A DNA stretch of 64,000 nucleotides from Gamsiella multidivaricata (Eukaryota; Mortierellomycota; Mortierellomycetes; Mortierellales; Mortierellaceae). The notes under the pieces were generated by a model. The model worked only from the letters and a program-made list of their open reading frames with translations. It was not told the DNA's origin and did no database searches. Positions 32,149-45,394 of this stretch are shown piece after piece; position 1 is the first letter of the stretch, and each line of letters begins with the position of its first letter. A program made the position numbers and the translations under genes. The stretch is from positions 186,001 through 250,000 of the forward strand of contig NW_026251724.1 in NCBI RefSeq assembly GCF_025024155.1. Direction: 5' to 3'.

Positions 32149-32853
32149 AACTTAAGTAGTAATTGCAATAGGATTGAGTAGCAGCAAGATACATATTTCC
32201 TGAGGCGCTCGCTAAATGCTGCCAATCATCAAAGTAACGATACGTTGATACATTGCGGATGAGTGAACAATTCATATCTTTATGGCGCGAAGTAAGTAAT
32301 CTCGTTTCCATCCATACACGACGCCACTGCTCTTCATTATGGGGGGATCAGTATCACTGTGTGTCTGTCTTCATTTTCCAATGTAGAAATACAAGGATAG
32401 TGCAGAAGTACCTGAGATATCATCCTTTCCTCCCATCATTCGCACCGACAGTCCGTCTTTGTTTAACCAGTTGCTCTCTAGTGTTCACGCAGCTCCATAT
32501 CCTTTCGATGTCATCCTTTTTGTGCTTCAAATTTCTCTCATCAACAACAGGCGGTTCAGTGCACGCGTCGAGATATGAATCTTGCGAGTCAATGCCGGAA
32601 CCAGTTCTCTGATGTGTATTTGGATGACGAAGAGGAAGAGCCGAAAGGGCTAATCGTGAAGGAAAAGGGTGGTGAAACTGATGCAAATGGTGTCAAAGAT
32701 GAGGGTGCGATGAATGATCAGATCACGGCGCAGTGCGCTTGTATATTTCATTGGACGCTCATCTTTTTTCAACTGGCGAAAACGTGAGGAGCAGGACTGC
32801 AGACTGATTCGTCTGCATCTGGGGGTCAATAAAAAACAGCTTAATTTTATTGC
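32149..32853. other. Convergent intergenic region; no supported gene
   Basis: Lies between the 3' ends of the chromodomain gene and SDS3. Short frames occur on both strands (one acidic, at 32575-32787), but none shows family similarity. Confidence 0.4.
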
Positions 32854-35800
32854 CTACGGCTTCGGTTGCATACACAGTTTGCGACCTCTGAACAAGCTGA
32901 GATGTAGCCGCGTCTTCGAGCCGTCTGTCCTTTGCAGCATAATCTGTGGAGAGAAGTATCCAAGTGTAGAGGCGATGGCGTTAGTCGATAGACATGAATG
33001 AAGCACTTTGCTGGCACAAATCCTAGGCTCATTTACCTCGTCGTTCGCTAAGAAGAGATACTTGGCATTGTACTTTCCGATCGCTGCATCTAAAACTACT
33101 ACAGAATCGTTGGGCTTGTACCAAATGCCGTCTATCAAACATCGACTGCCATCCACATAAATCTCTACTTCCGGTCGAGATCCTAGGTACAAAAAAAAAA
33201 AAAAATGGCGTCGGTACATGACATGTCATTATTAAGTACGCAAGTTGAACAAGAATACAGCAACTATGATCCTCACGTACCATAATATCCGCTTGGTTGC
33301 TGCATATTCGATCCTGGTAAATATTCGCCTGATCCAACCCATCGATTGCTGGAGGCATGCCGCGATGACATCGACGAATGCGATATAGGTACGGATGGTG
33401 GCATGTGGCCTGCCATCCGCGATGGCTGAGGCTCCTGCTCTATTGAGTGTAAAGGAGGCGCTGGCCGAGCAAGCTGTGTGCATCAATAAAGAAAAAACAA
33501 AAGGTCAGTCCCATACCAATGGAGAGTTCATAGCGTTGCAGCGTTGCTTACCCCCATAGCCAATAAATCACTGTCCAACTCTGAATGGGTTGCAGGAGCG
33601 GGTTTCCTGCTCGCTGGAAAGCCGCGTCTCTCGTTCACGGCCCTGAGTTCGTTGGCCTCCAATCTCTTCAATTTTCGTGCACGCACCAACGTCGCCTTGT
33701 CATCGATGACTAAAGAGTTAAAAAAGAAAAAACGAAAAAAAGAAGAATCGACGAATGAGTATGAGATATTCACGCCTGGTGCTTCTGTAGAGCAGTATAA
33801 CTGCTTTCGCAATTGTTACCTCTTCGCTTGTAGGTCTCAGACGACAATGTGAGCTCCATCATTATTTGCCGTTGCTTTTTCCCAAGAGCTCGCACCATAT
33901 CTGTTCGCGTAGTGCGCCTTGAAGACTATACGCAAAAAAGAAATGATAGATCAGTATGATCCATGGAGTAATCAGCAGGTGCACTCTTGTGCTTCGAGTA
34001 GAACGTTTACCTGGAAAGTGCAATGGGCCCTGTACTCGGCAACTTGATACGCGCTCTCGGCAATGTCGATCAAATACCGTTTGCCCATTTCTGCAAAGCG
34101 CAACCTCTGTTCGCGCTTATGTTCGATTTCCTGCATCAGCGACGAGAGTTCAGGATGTGTACCTATGGGATATGAGGGCGAATTGTATTGCGTTGGTACC
34201 ACAGACTGCATGAAAGCAAAGAATCAACAGTGTCAGCGACTATGTTACTCAAAGTCTTACCGGCATTGATCATGTCAACCTCCCTGTCCAGCTCCATCAT
34301 GCGCTCTTCGTACATCCTATAAAGATGGTCTTTGATTAGCAAAAAGAACATTCACCGCTCATTGCAGGTTCCACAGTCCACTTACTTATCCCGAAGATTG
34401 GCAAACTCGACTTCAATACTTGTAAGAGCTTCCAGGGCGTCCTTGTGTAGTTGCTTCTTTTCCAAATCTATTCAGAAAGACCATGTCGGATCAGCGAAAT
34501 GTATCCCAGGGTGCCTGGAATATTCAAAATGTCCTTAGTAGCCCATACCTTCCTCTTCCTCCTCCTCTTCCTCGGCAACCTTCTCCTCTTCCTCCCCATG
34601 TGCTTCTGAAAACGATTCCTTGTCCGAGTGGTGCGTATCTTCTGCCTCGGAGGCCTTTCGATCAGAGGCTCTTGCTTTACCGTTGGGAACCTCACTCTGC
34701 TCCTCATGCTCCGTTTTAACAGAGTCCAGATCCTGCTTGATAGTGCTACTGTCCTGAACTGATCTCTTGCGTCCACCTGGTTCTGGCTTCCCGTTCCCTT
34801 GCGCTGTTGATGCTGTTGCAGCGGATGAAGAATTTGCGACGAACTCTTTGTTGGAAACTTTTATTTTGGGCATGTCGTCCTCATCCGAATCGTCCGAATC
34901 ATCAAACTCTGAAAGGTCCGATAATTCATCTCCGCTGTCTTTGAGTTCCTCTTCAGTCGCTGGTGGCCGGTTGAGGATCGGTTTCTGGGACATCCCAAAA
35001 TCCTTTTTGAGTTCCGGCACCTTCTTAACTGGCATTATCTCCTCATCCTCCTCATCCATCTCGTCGTCCTCGCCCTCATCCTCCTCATCGTCTTCGTCTT
35101 CATCGTCCTCGTGCTCGTTGTCGCTTCCTTCAGGCTCTGGAAGATCACTGTCTGAGTCGTCGGAATGGCCTAAGGTGGTCTCCTTGTCTTGATGATCTGT
35201 AGTATCATCGTGCATGTCCATGTCTCGGTCGTCCGACTTGACGGTATCGGCACGCGACATGGTGGCTGGCGAATGCATCTCATCATCGGGACCTGGCTTG
35301 TTGCTGGAATCCAGTAACCTGCCGTCCATATCATCGTCATCATCATCATCGTCATCACTGAAGTCATCATCGCCATTGCCCACTTCGGTATCTTCGGTAT
35401 CTTGATCTAAGTCGTCGTAGTCATCCAATGCACCATCCAAGAGTCCTCCATCGAGATCCTCCTGGCTTATTCCCTCACTTGCTCCAGAGCCACTGGTTTC
35501 TCGAAGCGGAGCTGCCTCCATCATGGGCATGTCCTGCTCAGTCACATCGGCTGGCGTAGGTGATGCCTCCCTCATCTCTGCGTCTTGATTGGCTTCTCCT
35601 GCAAAGATAGGAGTATCAATTGGACCGGATTCTGTATCGCTATTGGACCCACCCCTGCCATTGATGTTTTTCTCCTGCTTCTCTGTTGCCTTTAGGTCGG
35701 CGTTGAGGGATGGGTCGACAGCAGCTTCGCTTTTGGTGGCCTCCTCTTCCTGCTCTTCCTTTTGAACAAGCTCCTTCTGATTGTCGTCGGAAGCTAAAGT

Positions 35801-35920
35801 CTTATCCTTGCCATTGTTCTTCATATCGGATCCGGCCTTAGACACTGATGCGGCCGTTGATAATGCTGCTGGGAGGTGTGTTGCGTATGTCTCTGTCCTG
35901 GCTGAGGCAACCTCCGGCAT
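32854..35920 (-). CDS. SDS3: Sds3-family subunit of a Sin3 histone-deacetylase complex
   Basis: Nuclear co-repressor subunit that dimerises and stabilises Sin3/Rpd3. Nine exons: 35920-34549, 34467-34386, 34316-34261, 34162-34011, 33925-33820, 33709-33552, 33473-33281, 33182-33037 and 32943-32854; 784 aa. The Sds3/BRMS1 helical domain spans roughly residues 458-590 (E-V-E-F-A-N-L-R-D-K-M-Y, then G-T-H-P-E-L, then R-L-R-F-A-E). The C-terminal beta domain ends with D-G-S-K-T-R-L-H-L-S. The first exon adds about 457 residues of disordered, extremely acidic sequence (runs of D and E), much longer than in yeast Sds3. The last intron is 93 bp, a multiple of three without stop, so retention stays in frame. 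Confidence 0.88.
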
Positions 35921-36703
35921 AGCTCACAGATGAGTTATTCCCGCGCTCAAGAAAAGTTAGATGCGGACGTGCCTGAGTGGTTGTCGTTACAATGGCAAGT
36001 GCTTGTAGACTAGAGACATAAGGAAAAGGCAAGGCGTGCTTTTAGCCAAAGCGCTTTCGGTAACTGGGACACTAGATCATTGGTAGGCGGTTCGACCAAA
36101 GACGCTTCGCTACCTTCGTGGTTCCACAGGGCGTATTCCTTGATGTTGTTGTTTCTAGTTTAGTTATCCGTTGAGGGAGAGGAGTAGATGCGCGCTTCTA
36201 GGGATAAAGCGAGCAATGGGGGTGATGAGCGGGTGTTGGAGCAATGGAGGGTAAAAGAGAAGCGGGCTCCCTTGGGAAAGGGAGGCGATAAAGCAGAAAA
36301 AGCGAGTCCAGTGAATTTGTTCACGGGAGCACAGCATGGTGCCCAGTACAAACTGCTGGTGGAAATCATCCGTGCAGAACGAGTTTCCAAGGAAGACACT
36401 CTCCTATATAATGCATCTGTGTCTATGCACCTGCGAATCATCAATGGCTCCTTTGGTTGTGCTGTACTCCTACCACTATTATTTGATGGACCCTCCTTTT
36501 CTCTTCCCCTTCCCACTACCCGTGGCGGGAAGTGACGTTCGGGAGCAAAAACGCCCAGCCAAAAGCAGCCAGACGCCTTCCTCATGGGGACTGCGATCTA
36601 TAGAAAAGCCACCCACAAAACAATCTACAAAAAAAAAAAAAAAGTGCTTTAATATTGGCCTGCTTTGCCGAACACTCTCTCCCTTTATTCGCACCACCCA
36701 CAA
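35921..36703. other. Divergent promoter region SDS3 / NOP12
   Basis: No gene supported. Near 35963 a sequence resembles a tRNA A box (TGCCTGAGTGG), and a B-box-like GGTTCGA lies about 120 bp on, but no cloverleaf can be built. An A-run is present at about 36628-36643. Confidence 0.45.
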
Positions 36704-38462
36704 ATGTCATTATCCGCTGCCCTGCTCAAAGGAAAGACCGTCGAGGGCTCCCTTGATGCCCTTTTCAAGAACAGTGTATGATATACTGTCAATTTTACTT
36801 GTCTGGATTGGATAGACAGCGCTTTGTACTCAACACGATCCGGATATTGACAATGCTATTTCTTTTATTTTTGACATGACATATTGCTCCTTAGGCTGGA
36901 CCCACTCAGTCGTATGCACCCATCCCCGCAAAGGTTCGCCAGCCATTCCCAGAAGATCTGCCCGAGGAGCCCAAAAAGAAGACAAAGGTGCCCAAACCCA
37001 AATCTACACCTGTATCAAAAAAGAACAAGAACAAGACCTCTGTCGAGAATGCGAATGAGGATGAGGACGACGAGGATAAGGATGAGGGCATCAGTAAAGG
37101 CAAGGCCAGCGTAGAGGCCAAATACGAGGCCAAGAAAGCGACAACTGCACCAACGGCCAAAAAGAGCTCGAAAAAGACCAGCAACGCTCCAAAGGAGACC
37201 GTGGAATTGATCGAGCAGCAGACCAAATACGACTATGGCGAGGATATCAATACGGAGGAGTCTAAGGTTGAAGATCTGGTGCATGAGTCCTTGAAGAAGA
37301 ACAACAAGCGAAAGGCAGACCCTGAAGCGGCGTCCGAGAAGACTACCGACAAAGATAACAAAAGGGCGAAGAAGACTAATAAGGGCATCTCAGCAAAAGC
37401 AGCAGACGGCGGTGATTCAGACGACGAGGATGCGTCATCAGACACCAACAAGGACGGAACCAAAAAGTCAGATGACCCCGAAAGACAGGCACGGACAGCT
37501 TTTGTCGGGAATCTGCCTGTGTCTTCGATGTCCAAGGCCGACTTTCGAAAACTGAAATCAACCTTTTCCGCCTTTGGACCTGTTGAGTCGATTCGATTCC
37601 GATCAATTGCATTTTCAGAACTGCTGCCGCGCAAGATCGCCTTTATCACTGGAAAACTGCACCCGGAACGCGATGTTGTGAACGCCTATATCGTTTTCAA
37701 ACACAAAGAATCGGTTGCCAAAGCAGTCGCCGCCCTGAATGGCCAACTTTTTCTCAACAAACACATGCGCGTCGATACCGTTGATGGCGCCAAGGTAAAG
37801 GAATCATGCGAAGCACTGATAGTGATGTATACTCGCAGGGATATGTCTTGTATCGAGATCTACAGAATGCTAACGATGCATCTGTTTGTCTTGTTCTTGT
37901 ATAGAAACACCAACCGAAGAAGAGTGTGTTCGTTGGCAACTTGGCTTTTGATGCACAGGAAGAGGATCTCTGGAATTTTTTTAAGGACTCTGGCGATATT
38001 GAGAACGTTCGCATTATTCGCGACCGCAAGACTAATCTTGGAAAGGGGTTTGCCTATGTTCAGTTCCAGGACCGTGCCTCAGTCGATGTAGCCCTGAGAC
38101 TGCATGATACTAAGATGGGAACGCGCAAGCTGCGCGTGGTCCGCTGTAAGCGCCTTGAGGAGGAAAATACCAAGACAAATGGGATGGGACCTCGCTCGAA
38201 TAAGGGTGTTGCCAGGGAATCCAAGGGCAACGACGGAAAGCCTGTGAGGACGCAGCACGCACCAATCGTCATGGATGGTGCGGCCAGACGGTTGGCCTTC
38301 AGAAGTCGCAAAGCAAACGAGAAACATGTTTTGTCAAAGAAGACGGATGCCATCGTCGAAGGAGAGCGCTCGCAGAAGGGCGCCAAGGTTGATTTAGGCA
38401 TCAAAAAAGGCAAGACCAAGGTCAAGGCAAACGTCCCCAAGAAGAAGGTCGTCAAGAAGTAG
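36704..38462 (+). CDS. NOP12: Nop12/RBM34-type nucleolar RNA-binding protein (two RRMs)
   Basis: Probable factor for 5.8S/large-subunit rRNA processing. Exons 36704-36775, 36895-37794 and 37905-38462 (introns 119 and 110 bp); 509 aa. A basic/acidic low-complexity region with Lys runs (about 50-190) precedes RRM1 (R-T-A-F-V-G-N-L-P-V, then the long insert typical of Nop12, then N-A-Y-I-V-F). RRM2 has RNP2 S-V-F-V-G-N-L-A-F and RNP1 K-G-F-A-Y-V-Q-F. The tail is Lys-rich and nucleolus-type. The 24-residue first exon was found by its splice donor (AGT|GTATGA) and phase; without it the frame would begin inside the basic region. Confidence 0.87.
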
Positions 38463-38666
38463 TACGTTTCACATAAAAAAAAGTCCACTAGTGGTCAAAT
38501 TGGCAAACAAAATCCATGGTCATTTCAATCCCGGCCAGATGCGCTCCTTTGGTTCCTTTGTTATCTATTCTGTATCCTCCCTCCTCTCTTCTCTGTCAAT
38601 TGTCAGCCCTCGCCTTGTTTTGTCGTTTAACGGGAAGGGAGCAACACATACGCCTTTTGAGTAGCC

Positions 38667-41600
38667 ATGTCACAGATGCCAGCCACCATCGCTGCAGTGG
38701 ATGCAGCACGGAATGAGACAGCATCGGACGCAGCACAGACATATTCCGCCCCCTCCAAGGGGAGCGTTGCGAAAGACGACTCAGCGACTAGTTCGGCACC
38801 TTCAAGTACAAAACGAACCGGCGTCAAACCCGACCAATATCGTATGCAGCTCCGCTCCTTTCATCTGCGTCTCATTCTTTATCGGTTTTCGTGCTGTCGC
38901 CTAATGGGATTCATATATCTCAAAAACTCAATTCGATCCGCATAGCGCATCATGTTATCTTTGTCGTGCACGGCATGGGCCGACAGCTTGAGGAGTTCGG
39001 CAACTACGAGCGCAACGGTAATATGTCAATGGCAGGTCGTCCAACTGAACGTTTGTCCGTGCACCATTTGCGTTTGTGCTCGCTTTGAAGATCTAACATC
39101 TGTGCTTCATTTTGCACTTTATCTTACTAGTTAGCTACCTCGTCGAGAACACAAAGACCGTGCTTCAGAGCCAGTTCCACGAGCTGGAGACCGATGTACA
39201 TATCATCCCAATTGAGTGGCATGCCAAACTGCATAGCATGGTTGATCAGCGCATGGCCTTGGCTAGTTTGAGGACTGTTCCCAAAGGTAAGACTATTACA
39301 TGTTCCAGTTGTTAAAGCATTAATCCTCGATCTGCTGCAAACATCGCCCCATTCTGACGTTTTGCGGCGCAAACTGAACAGTGCGCCTTGTCATGAATGA
39401 CTATTTTGCGGATATCCTCTACTGTAAGTACATTAGGAGATTGAAAATAATTGCGAATGGAAGAGTTGACACAGCTGTCATCTTAATGCATCTTGCTTCC
39501 ATTTTTTGGCGCTTTGTATAGATTTCAATAACCACTTTGGCGCGGAAATCATTCGCCTTATCGTCGACGAATTGAACGAAGCCTATGCGACGTTCATTGC
39601 CAAGCATCCAGACTTCAATGGCAAGATCGCTGTCTTTGCGCTATCTCTTGGAGGTGTTGCCATGTTCGATATCCTGACATGCATGGATGATGACGAACCC
39701 GAAGAGAGCAGTGACAATGCAGCAGGTTCTACACAAAAAGCAGCAGTTACTTCAGAAGGTGCAAAGGACGCCAACAGCAGTTCCACCACCTCATCAACTT
39801 CAGAGCCCTCTAAAACGGCACGGACCAGGAAGCAGGACCAGCCGAAGTTCCGTACTGTGGTCCCAAAACTAAAGTTTAGACCCAACATCCTCTTTACAGT
39901 TGGATCGCCAGTAGGTAAGTCTAATATCGTTACAAATATCTTTTTTTTTTTTTTTTTTTCCTTTTGCAACTAACTATTTTTTCTGCTATGTTCCCCCAAA
40001 TACGATAGGGGCGGTTATGGTGATGCGGAACCTAGAATGGGAGACATTTCATCCGCCAGATGATATAGTTCACCATAACATATTCCATCCTTTTGATCCG
40101 CTCGCCTACAGGCTGGAGCCTTTGATCGACCCAATCTTTGCGGCAATTCCAGCTGTCACTCTAAACTCAGCCGGCAACTCTCAGCTCTTTCCGATTTCCT
40201 TGCCATCTTTATTGCCCTCTCTCCCAGAATCTATTTCATCTTTCTGGGAAAACAAAGTTCCAACGCTGCCTCGTCCCACTATTCCGGCGCTCTCGACCCT
40301 CTCGCAGATGACGCAGTCCCTCAAGGCTGGACGATGGTTAACAGGCGCGAGCGGAGGTGGGACGACAGCATCTATAGGAGATCAGAGATGCTCAGTTGAT
40401 GGAGCAACTTCAAATGAGAGTGGGAGTGAGAGTACCGCTGAGGACCTCACAAGCAGCAACAGCGAAGGGCAACAACGGGAGCCGGGAACTGATCAAGGTA
40501 TATATCCAGAATCGGAGTGGGCGACAAGAAAACTGCACCAACCCTCAAAGAGAAGCCATTTTTCGCAGCAGGTCGATTCAAGCGTGTCAGTTACAGAGGC
40601 AATTGCAGCTGCTACAGTGGCTACGTATCTCAATGAAAAGGAGGGCAACCAAACTGGAATCTCTGAAGGAGGCTCTATGATCGACAACAACATCAACACA
40701 ACTACAACCTCGCCAAGTGGTCCCATCAGCTCGCCGAGGAGACCCAGCCTAGGCGCTCGCCGGATCAGTAGTCGCGTTGAAGATGGAAATGAGGACTATA
40801 AGCCTAGTGCCACAGCCCAAGCTGCGAACGAAACATCGCCCAATCCCATTGAGAAAGTCGAGGAGGCCGACGAGGACGCCGGCGATGAGGATCAGATCTT
40901 GTCTACGACTCAGGCAGCCGACACGTTCGACTCTGAAAGCATCCCAGTGTTGGATATGGAGTATTACCTGGGCATGGAGACCGGTCCAACAGCCGCCGAA
41001 AAGGAACAGGGACGTGGCGCAAAGTCGGATGTTGTGCAGGAGAGTATCGTCCGATCCATGCCATCGTCCCCCGTCACCGACTCACATGCTCACCATGCCC
41101 ATGGTCGCGAAAGAAAGATTACTAGCGGTGAAAACAGGATCGAGGATATGCAAGCAGCGCATGAGGAGCGGGAACGGGCGAAGCAGCACGAAGAGAGGAA
41201 GGAAGACAATCCTCAGAGCACCAAGAGAGCGGCTGTTGTGGAAGACGAGGACCCGTATGGCAAGACTGGTTCGTTTGAACAAGGGAGTGACACGACAATG
41301 AAGCCTGGGGATGTGGACACGGCGCATTCGCCGATCCATGTTGGCGGGCGAGAGACCAAGGTACCGTACCGTATCGATCACGTCCTACAGGAGACCCGTG
41401 TCGATCAGTACACGAATGAGTATCTGCTGGGGATGCGAAGTCATTTCCGTTATTGGGGCAATAGGTGAGAAGAATATTGCTCGTACATGGTCGCTGGCAT
41501 TTTTTCAATATCCATTGACTAATAGATCCTGTATGGGGACTTATTATTATTTTAGGGATATCGCATACCACGTTTTGAAAGCGATACTACTTCCTGGCGG

Positions 41601-42213
41601 TGCTATCGAAGGTGGTGTCCTGGATCTCCAGCCAGAAATGCCCACTCCCGTGACGGCGCCCAAAAACGTCAAGGAAGCTGCCGAGGCGAAAGCCAAGGCC
41701 GCAGCGGCTGAATATCGTCAAAGCCAAGACCTCGGCCAACGAAAGTCGTTTTCATTTTCGTCTGCACAGGCGCGCCGCAGAAAAGACAACAACAATCGCA
41801 ACTCTTCACTGGCGGACGCTGATCAAGAGCAGTATGGTGGTGGTGGAGCAAGCTACAATGCTGGCTATGGTGCTAACGATGAGGAGCAATTGTACGGTTA
41901 TCGATATGCTGATCTGGACATGAGCAGCGCTGCAAATGTGCCCTTCAGCACTAACACGCTGTACCAGAGCTCACCCTTCGCAAAGAACAACAGTGGAGGA
42001 ACATCTGGCAGTGGTGAGGCCCGGTATCATGCGTCGAGCAGCCGCGCTGCGGATTTAACTCATAATGACGCTTCTTCAAGTGTTGCTTCCACAGCCGCTG
42101 GCCAGAATGACAACTCGCCGCCGACAGCGTTTGAGGAAGGTATTGTGATCCCTGACCTGGCGCGTCCCCCCAAGTTGCACCATCGGTCTTCTCGTGTCGA
42201 GGAAAGAAGATAA
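38667..42213 (+). CDS. DDHD-domain phospholipase A1 (phosphatidic-acid-preferring PLA1 family)
   Basis: Intracellular lipase family that hydrolyses phosphatidic acid and related lipids at ER/Golgi/mitochondrial membranes. Exons 38667-38841, 38946-39017, 39131-39286, 39382-39423, 39522-39914, 40009-41464 and 41556-42213; 983 aa. H-H-V-I-F-V-V-H-G-M-G opens the hydrolase core. The nucleophile motif is A-L-S-L-G-G, with Ala where most lipases have Gly. The DDHD part starts F-H-P-F-D-P-L-A-Y-R-L-E-P and, after a 330-residue Ser/Glu-rich insertion, resumes with R-I-D-H-V-L-Q-E, R-S-H-F-R-Y-W and D-I-A-Y-H, supplying the D, D and H residues of the domain name. The tail is disordered. The intron at 39915-40008 contains a 19-nt T-run. 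Confidence 0.88.
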
Positions 42214-42535
42214 AATAAAGTACACCAACGGCTCGTTTCCACTTTGCCTGATTTACACTGCTTCCACGACGTGTCTAAACACGTACCACTATGACCAAAA
42301 AGAATAGCTAATAATTCACTGCCGTGCTGTGCTTTGATCATGGTTGGTTATCGGAGAAACGTGTTCAATGCAAAGACTGGGGTAATGACCCCTGTTCTTT
42401 CTCATTTGGCTGAAAGAAAAGCTATGCTTCTCCGCAAAAGACCAGTGCAGTGAAATAAGATTTAGGACACGCAGCGCTCTGCCCCAATTGCTAGAAAAGT
42501 AAGGATGCTAGAACCCACACCATGAATCAGCAACC
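42214..42535. other. Tandem intergenic region (DDHD gene to GPHR gene)
   Basis: Probable 3' UTR, then a short promoter. No gene seen. Confidence 0.5.
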
Positions 42536-45039
42536 ATGAAACTGTCCGTCATGCTCGTCATCGAGGCCCTGCTCCTCCTAGGCTCGCAGGCCTTTTTCTT
42601 CACCCTCGCCTGGGCGTTTCTCATTCAGGGCCTCGTCCGCGATTATGCATCCAATAGCTCCGATCAAGAATTCCTCCTCTCGACCTTCCCCACAAACACC
42701 TACAAACGGCAGCAAAAATGGTGGCAAGGGGGTATGCTTGTCCAGGTCGTATTTGCGCTCACGCTCACATGGAGCTGTCAACTCTTTGAGCTCATAATTC
42801 TGGAGATCCTCGGACTTTTGGGACAAGAGTACGTTAACACTAAGCAGAACCGCATACTATCTGGACTCAATTGTAAATGGCGATGTCGTTTTGCTAAACC
42901 TGGTTGATAACCATTCCATTAGGTCCCGATGGTACTTCTGGCGACTGACAATGAATGCCATGCTACTACTCGTCATTGCCATTATCCCATACTATCAATG
43001 CGTTCTCATTGTACGGCATACAGGTATTTGACTCTGGTCCATTTTGTCTTGCTGGAAACAGTTTCGAAAATAGCGAGCGTGTCTTAATTTATTTTTTAAA
43101 AAAACAGGTATATCAACTCAGAAAGCGCTGCCAATTGCCGGCGCTATCTGGGCTGTATACTTTTATCTCTTTGCAAAGGTCGGCTATGGGTTCCCGATGC
43201 AGGGAGGAGATGCTCCAGGTAAGTGGCGTGAGGCATCGGCAGTGGTCTCGTGTCCAAAGATCCAATCCTGCCTCTCATCCAAAGTATATTGCTGCAACTC
43301 TAGGGATACTATCGACTGAATGGGGGATGTCCCGAGTTGGGATCATTGGAGTAACCATTAGTGCCATTCTCTCGGGATTTGGAGCAGTGAACGGCCCCTA
43401 CTCTAATCTTTTCTTCTTTCTACGGTAGGATGACTTGTTTGTCTGTAACACCCTTGCATACTCTTCTGACCTCAACACTCTTCATGGTCGCTTGGCGGTA
43501 CTAACATTTCGTCCGCACCTCAATCCTTAGCCAAGTGACAGATATCGATATTCAGCTTGCAGAAAAGAAGTGTATGCAGACCCTGGAAATGATTGCGAGC
43601 AAAAAAAAGCAGATCCTAATTCAGGAGGCCAAGTTTCGAACTCCCGATGCAAGTCCTCACATTAATACAATACAAAGAAGTGACATGCGGAACGAGTATC
43701 CATGATCTGCTGCCTAACTCGCCCTGTTTAAATAATAGGCTAACGAGTCAAAGGTCGGCGGATTTGTACGCAAAATATTTGGCAGTGGATCAGGCAAAGA
43801 GGGCTCAAGTAAGTGACTACCGAGACTTGTTATTATCATACAGTTTGTTGAACCTCGCAGACTTATGAAATAAATGTAATGGTAGATTTAAATGGACTCA
43901 GACAGGAGCTGGGGGCCCTAGAGGGGATATCCAGGCAACTGTTTTTGGACATTGACGACCTTTACGTCGAAAAGGTATGGGCAATTCATAAAGATTCAGT
44001 ACTTCGTAGGTATGTCTTTTTTTTTAAGCTTACATCCTCAAGTTCCGTTTCAGTCTCGATTAGAGCATGCAAAAACATGGCAAGGCAAATACAGCAATCT
44101 CATGGGGTACATCTTTTCGGTGTACTGTATCTACAAACTGGCTATGGTATGGCACGAACTCAGCAGAAGTAGCTTTACTATAGAAGCTCGACGACATTCT
44201 AACGCTATCATCAACATAGGCCCTCATAAACACCGTGTTTAGACGAAAAGGATCGACCGACCCTATTACGGCTCTTATCAGCAAATTTGTCTCTTATACC
44301 AATATGACTATCGACGTACGGTTCTGGTCTCAACAACTCAGCTTCTTCTTTGTCGGCCTCATGATTTTTCTGTCGATCCGAGGACTGCTGACAGAGGTAT
44401 CTAAGTTTTCACGAGCCTTCTCGCGGCATGTGTCCTCCAGCAACATCATTCTGTTCCTAGCACACATCATGGGCCTCTACTTTTTAAGTTCCATTCTAAC
44501 GATGCGCCAGAGCCTGCCTCAGGAATTTAGGTCAGTACGGATCTTGTCTCTGAATGTGTTGGAGGAGTTGATAACATGAAATTTTCATATTTGCTGAAAG
44601 CAATATCTTTTTTTCTTCTTCTTCAGGTCCATCATCTCGGACTCATTCGGTGCACTAGAATTCGACTTTTATCATCGGTGGTATGTGTAATGAAGAATTT
44701 AATGTGGAAGAGGCATAGCTTTTAATTATTCGTAATGGAAACTAATCCAGCCTGTTCTGGAACTCGCGTCTGTTTTCTCTTGACAGGTTCGATGTGATAT
44801 TCCTGATAAGCGGTGTCATTAGCATGGGATTCCTGTATTTCGTGCACACAGCCAGCGGAAGCAGTAATGTCCTTGCGAAAGACCCTGCATTCGAATATAT
44901 GATTGAGCGTGAGCAGAGCGCATCGAACAGCATGTACGACCGTCGGTCATCTCCGCCTTCAGACTCTCAGACCGCTGTCACTTCTGATTCTCGGATCGGT
45001 CTGTCTTCTGGGACACAGTGGCGGTCTCGAGGACCTTGA
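42536..45039 (+). CDS. GPR89: Golgi pH regulator (GPHR/GPR89 family)
   Basis: Polytopic anion channel/pH regulator of the secretory pathway. Eleven exons: 42536-42828, 42923-43023, 43108-43218, 43304-43424, 43531-43648, 43739-43808, 43886-43974, 44054-44146, 44220-44530, 44627-44680 and 44787-45039; 537 aa, phases all closing. About nine hydrophobic helices. Family blocks: S-R-W-Y-F-W-R, L-F-F-F-L-R, the cytosolic loop with a coiled coil (L-G-A-L-E-G-I-S-R-Q-L-F-L), G-K-Y-S-N-L-M-G-Y-I-F-S-V-Y-C-I-Y-K, D-V-R-F-W-S-Q and F-Y-H-R-W-F-D-V-I-F. The intron 43649-43738 begins with GC (GCAAGT), an accepted GC-AG intron required for phase. Acceptor 43885 was chosen over an earlier AG that would introduce a stop. 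Confidence 0.92.
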
Positions 45040-45394
45040 TATCACAAAAAAGAAAAAAAAAAGTGATAAAAGCCACTTTGATATCCGTGAACTTCATATC
45101 AATTGCTGGTAGTTTATTGAAGCAATTGCGCTGCGGTTCTACCGTGATTTCCTGGTCTAAATGCATGGTGTTGATTTGTCGTTTTCGTCGTCGAAGTCCT
45201 GCTTTGATTTCTGCTTTTACTTAATTATGCTCGTTAAACTTGTAGTTCCATTGATCTTTTGGTGCAGGGGTCTCCAATGGTTCCCAACTATGAACATGAA
45301 AAGACAGACGAAATAAGTTTCAGTGTACATCAGCCTCAGATCAAAAGAGAAAGAGTTAAACCAATGATGGGGTCGGCTTCTTCCTGTAATTCAC
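45040..45394. other. Convergent intergenic region GPHR / NDUFA5
   Basis: Two 3' UTRs facing each other; an A-run lies near 45052-45062. No gene seen. Confidence 0.5.

Noticed and set aside
35963..36110. tRNA-Leu/Ser-like gene (A box TGCCTGAGTGG, B-box-like GGTTCGA)
   Set aside because: The D loop would be far too long, no T stem forms around GGTTCGA and the acceptor ends do not pair; at most a relic.
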